Notes under the pieces: generated by a model
The model's input: the letters and a program-made list of their open reading frames with translations, nothing else
Databases searched by the model: none
What the model was told of the DNA's origin: nothing
Shown: piece by piece, positions 41,404 through 42,703 of the stretch
Layout of the letters: each line of letters opens with the position of its first letter
Numbering within the stretch: position 1 is the stretch's first letter
Assembly: GCA_016195825.1 (NCBI GenBank)
Contig: JACPYV010000071.1
Span: forward strand, 1-42,703
DNA: 42,703 nt
Reading direction: 5' to 3'
Source: Burkholderiales bacterium
Lineage (GTDB): Bacteria; Pseudomonadota; Gammaproteobacteria; Burkholderiales; Burkholderiaceae_C
Program-made: the position numbers and the translations under genes

Positions 41404-42703
41404 ATGGATTCGCCGCTCCCAGAAGTCCCCGCCCCCCGCGCCATCCGCGAACTGCCCGACGAGCTGATCAGCCAGATCGCCGCCGGCGAAGTCGTCGAGC
41501 GCCCGGCGTCGGTCGTGCGCGAGCTGGTGGACAACGCGCTGGATGCCGGCGCCCGAAATATCCAGGTCAAGCTGATGGCCGGCGGCGTGCGCGCCATCGT
41601 CGTGGAGGACGATGGCTGCGGCATCCCGGTGGCGCAGCTGCCGCTGGCGCTCAAACGCCATGCCACCAGCAAGATCGCCAGCCTGAACGACCTGGAGTCG
41701 GTTGCGACCATGGGCTTTCGCGGCGAGGCGCTGGCGGCCATCTCGTCGGTGTCTGACATGGCCATCGCCAGCCGCACCGCCGCCGACGCCCACGCCCACC
41801 GGCTGGATGCCCGCAGCGGCGAGCTGCAGCCCGCCGCCCGTTCGCGCGGCACCAGCGTGGAGGTGCGCGAGCTGTTTTTCGCCACGCCGGCGCGCCGCAA
41901 GTTCCTGAAGACCGACTCGACCGAGCTGGCCCACTGCGTGGAGGCCGTCCGCCGCCACGCGCTGGCACGGCCCGACGTGGGCTTTGCGATCTGGCACGAG
42001 GGCAAGCTGGTCGACCAGTGGCGCGCCGCATCCAGCGAGCAGCGCATCAGCGACGTGCTGGGCGAGGACTTCATCGCCGAGAGCCGCCCCTTCGGCCTCA
42101 GTTTCGGCCCGCTGGCGCTGACGGGCCGCGCTGGCCTGCCCGAGGCCGCTCGCTCGCGGGCCGACCAGCAATACGTCTGGGTCAACGGCCGCTACGTGCG
42201 CGACAAGCTCATCAGCCACGCCATCCGCTCGGCCTACGAAGACGTGCTGCACGGCCAGCGCCAGCCCAGCTACGTGCTCTTCATCGAGATCGCACCCGAG
42301 CTGGTGGACGTGAACGTGCACCCGACCAAGATCGAGGTGCGCTTCCGCGACGGCCGCGCGATCCATCAGTCCGTGCGCCGTGCCTTCGTCGAGGCTTTGG
42401 CCCAATCCCGCAGCGCCGAGCCGACCGGGCCGGATTCGGTGCTGTCGCCGCTGGCTTTCGAGCCGACGATGCCAGCCACGCTCTACGTCGCCGAGCCGCG
42501 CCAGAGCCATTCGGCCTACGTGCCGCCGGTGCCACCCACGGCCGAGCAGGTACGGCTGTCGCTGGTGGAACACGAGACGCTGTGGGAGCCCGGCCAGGCA
42601 CCGCCGCCCTCCGCCGCCGCACCCGTGGTGCCCATGCTCAAGCTGCCGGACCAGGACTGGCCGCTGGGCCGTGCCATCGCACAGATCCAGGGCGTCTACA
42701 TCC
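41404..42703 (+). CDS. mutL: DNA mismatch repair protein MutL (partial, 3' end outside window)
   Basis: The first 433 codons are present and the frame is open at the window edge. The N-terminal GHKL ATPase domain has IRELPDELISQIAAGEVVER, VVRELVDNALDAGA (catalytic Glu), VVEDDGCGIP, HATSKIASLNDLESVATMGF followed by RGEALAAISSVS, and RGTSVEVRELFFATPARRKF. The transducer domain includes WVNGRYVRDKLISHAIRSAY and DVNVHPTKIEVRF. A Pro-rich linker (about 345-415) leads into the beginning of the dimerisation domain (PLGRAIAQIQGVYI). MutL couples mismatch recognition by MutS to MutH or strand nicking. ATG 41404 is the only start fitting the conserved N terminus. Confidence 0.96.
   Translation, partial: MDSPLPEVPAPRAIRELPDELISQIAAGEVVERPASVVRELVDNALDAGARNIQVKLMAGGVRAIVVEDDGCGIPVAQLPLALKRHATSKIASLNDLESVATMGFRGEALAAISSVSDMAIASRTAADAHAHRLDARSGELQPAARSRGTSVEVRELFFATPARRKFLKTDSTELAHCVEAVRRHALARPDVGFAIWHEGKLVDQWRAASSEQRISDVLGEDFIAESRPFGLSFGPLALTGRAGLPEAARSRADQQYVWVNGRYVRDKLISHAIRSAYEDVLHGQRQPSYVLFIEIAPELVDVNVHPTKIEVRFRDGRAIHQSVRRAFVEALAQSRSAEPTGPDSVLSPLAFEPTMPATLYVAEPRQSHSAYVPPVPPTAEQVRLSLVEHETLWEPGQAPPPSAAAPVVPMLKLPDQDWPLGRAIAQIQGVYI

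Overview
The window is about 42.7 kb of GC-rich DNA (roughly two thirds G+C), densely coded, with no gene-free stretch longer than 300 bases. Gene content and order (mltG-tmk-holB-pilZ-tatD, ygfZ next to a DUF4936 gene, tripartite-tricarboxylate substrate-binding protein, MarC, FeS-type photolyase cluster, cstA-ybdD) point to a betaproteobacterium of the order Burkholderiales, probably near Roseateles/Rubrivivax/Mitsuaria (Sphaerotilaceae). This placement is inferred from the sequence alone. It looks like ordinary chromosome: no tRNA, rRNA, CRISPR array, insertion sequence, prophage or attachment site was recognised.

Layout. 1-4323 (minus): a compact operon mltG, tmk, holB, pilZ-domain gene, tatD and an ankyrin-repeat gene cut by the window edge. 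4371-5497 (plus): ygfZ and a DUF4936 gene. 5506-9179 (minus): serine carboxypeptidase-like lipoprotein, HSL-type esterase, a thioesterase-GNAT fusion, and a small membrane-protein gene that carries an apparent 1-base frameshift. 9239-12088 (plus): iron-dependent alcohol dehydrogenase and a chemotaxis receptor. 12095-14350 (minus): a Gly/Cys-tailed protein of unknown function, a clear intrinsic terminator, and isocitrate lyase with a palindrome-rich upstream region. 14612-15344 (plus): GNAT acetyltransferase and a 49-residue basic protein. 15376-22419 (minus): MarC, TonB-dependent receptor, xerD, Bug-type binding protein, chalcone-isomerase-like protein and an NYN nuclease-like protein. 22470-25417: queG (minus) head-to-head with tsaE-amiC (plus).

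25422-31230 is the most coherent accessory system. A minus-strand operon encodes a renalase-like FAD oxidoreductase, a DUF2256 zinc-finger protein, an FeS-type (6-4) photolyase-related protein and a short photolyase-like FAD protein, with a PhyH-type dioxygenase just downstream. A divergent MerR-family regulator is transcribed from a 103-bp intergenic region that contains a near-perfect 16-bp palindrome. I read this as a light- or UV-response DNA-repair regulon. The short photolyase appears to carry its alpha/beta domain at the C terminus instead of the N terminus, which would be unusual.

31299-42703: an EAL phosphodiesterase (plus); cstA-ybdD (minus); a Tyr/Pro-repeat secreted protein (plus); a Cache-domain histidine kinase and LuxR-type regulator pair (minus); a tricorn-like S41 protease with a Lys/Asp tandem-repeat linker (minus); dedA (minus); and the 5' 1.3 kb of mutL (plus). 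A GC-rich inverted repeat separates dedA and mutL.

Several genes without a Shine-Dalgarno sequence have a -10-like hexamer 6-8 bases before their start codon, suggesting leaderless transcripts.
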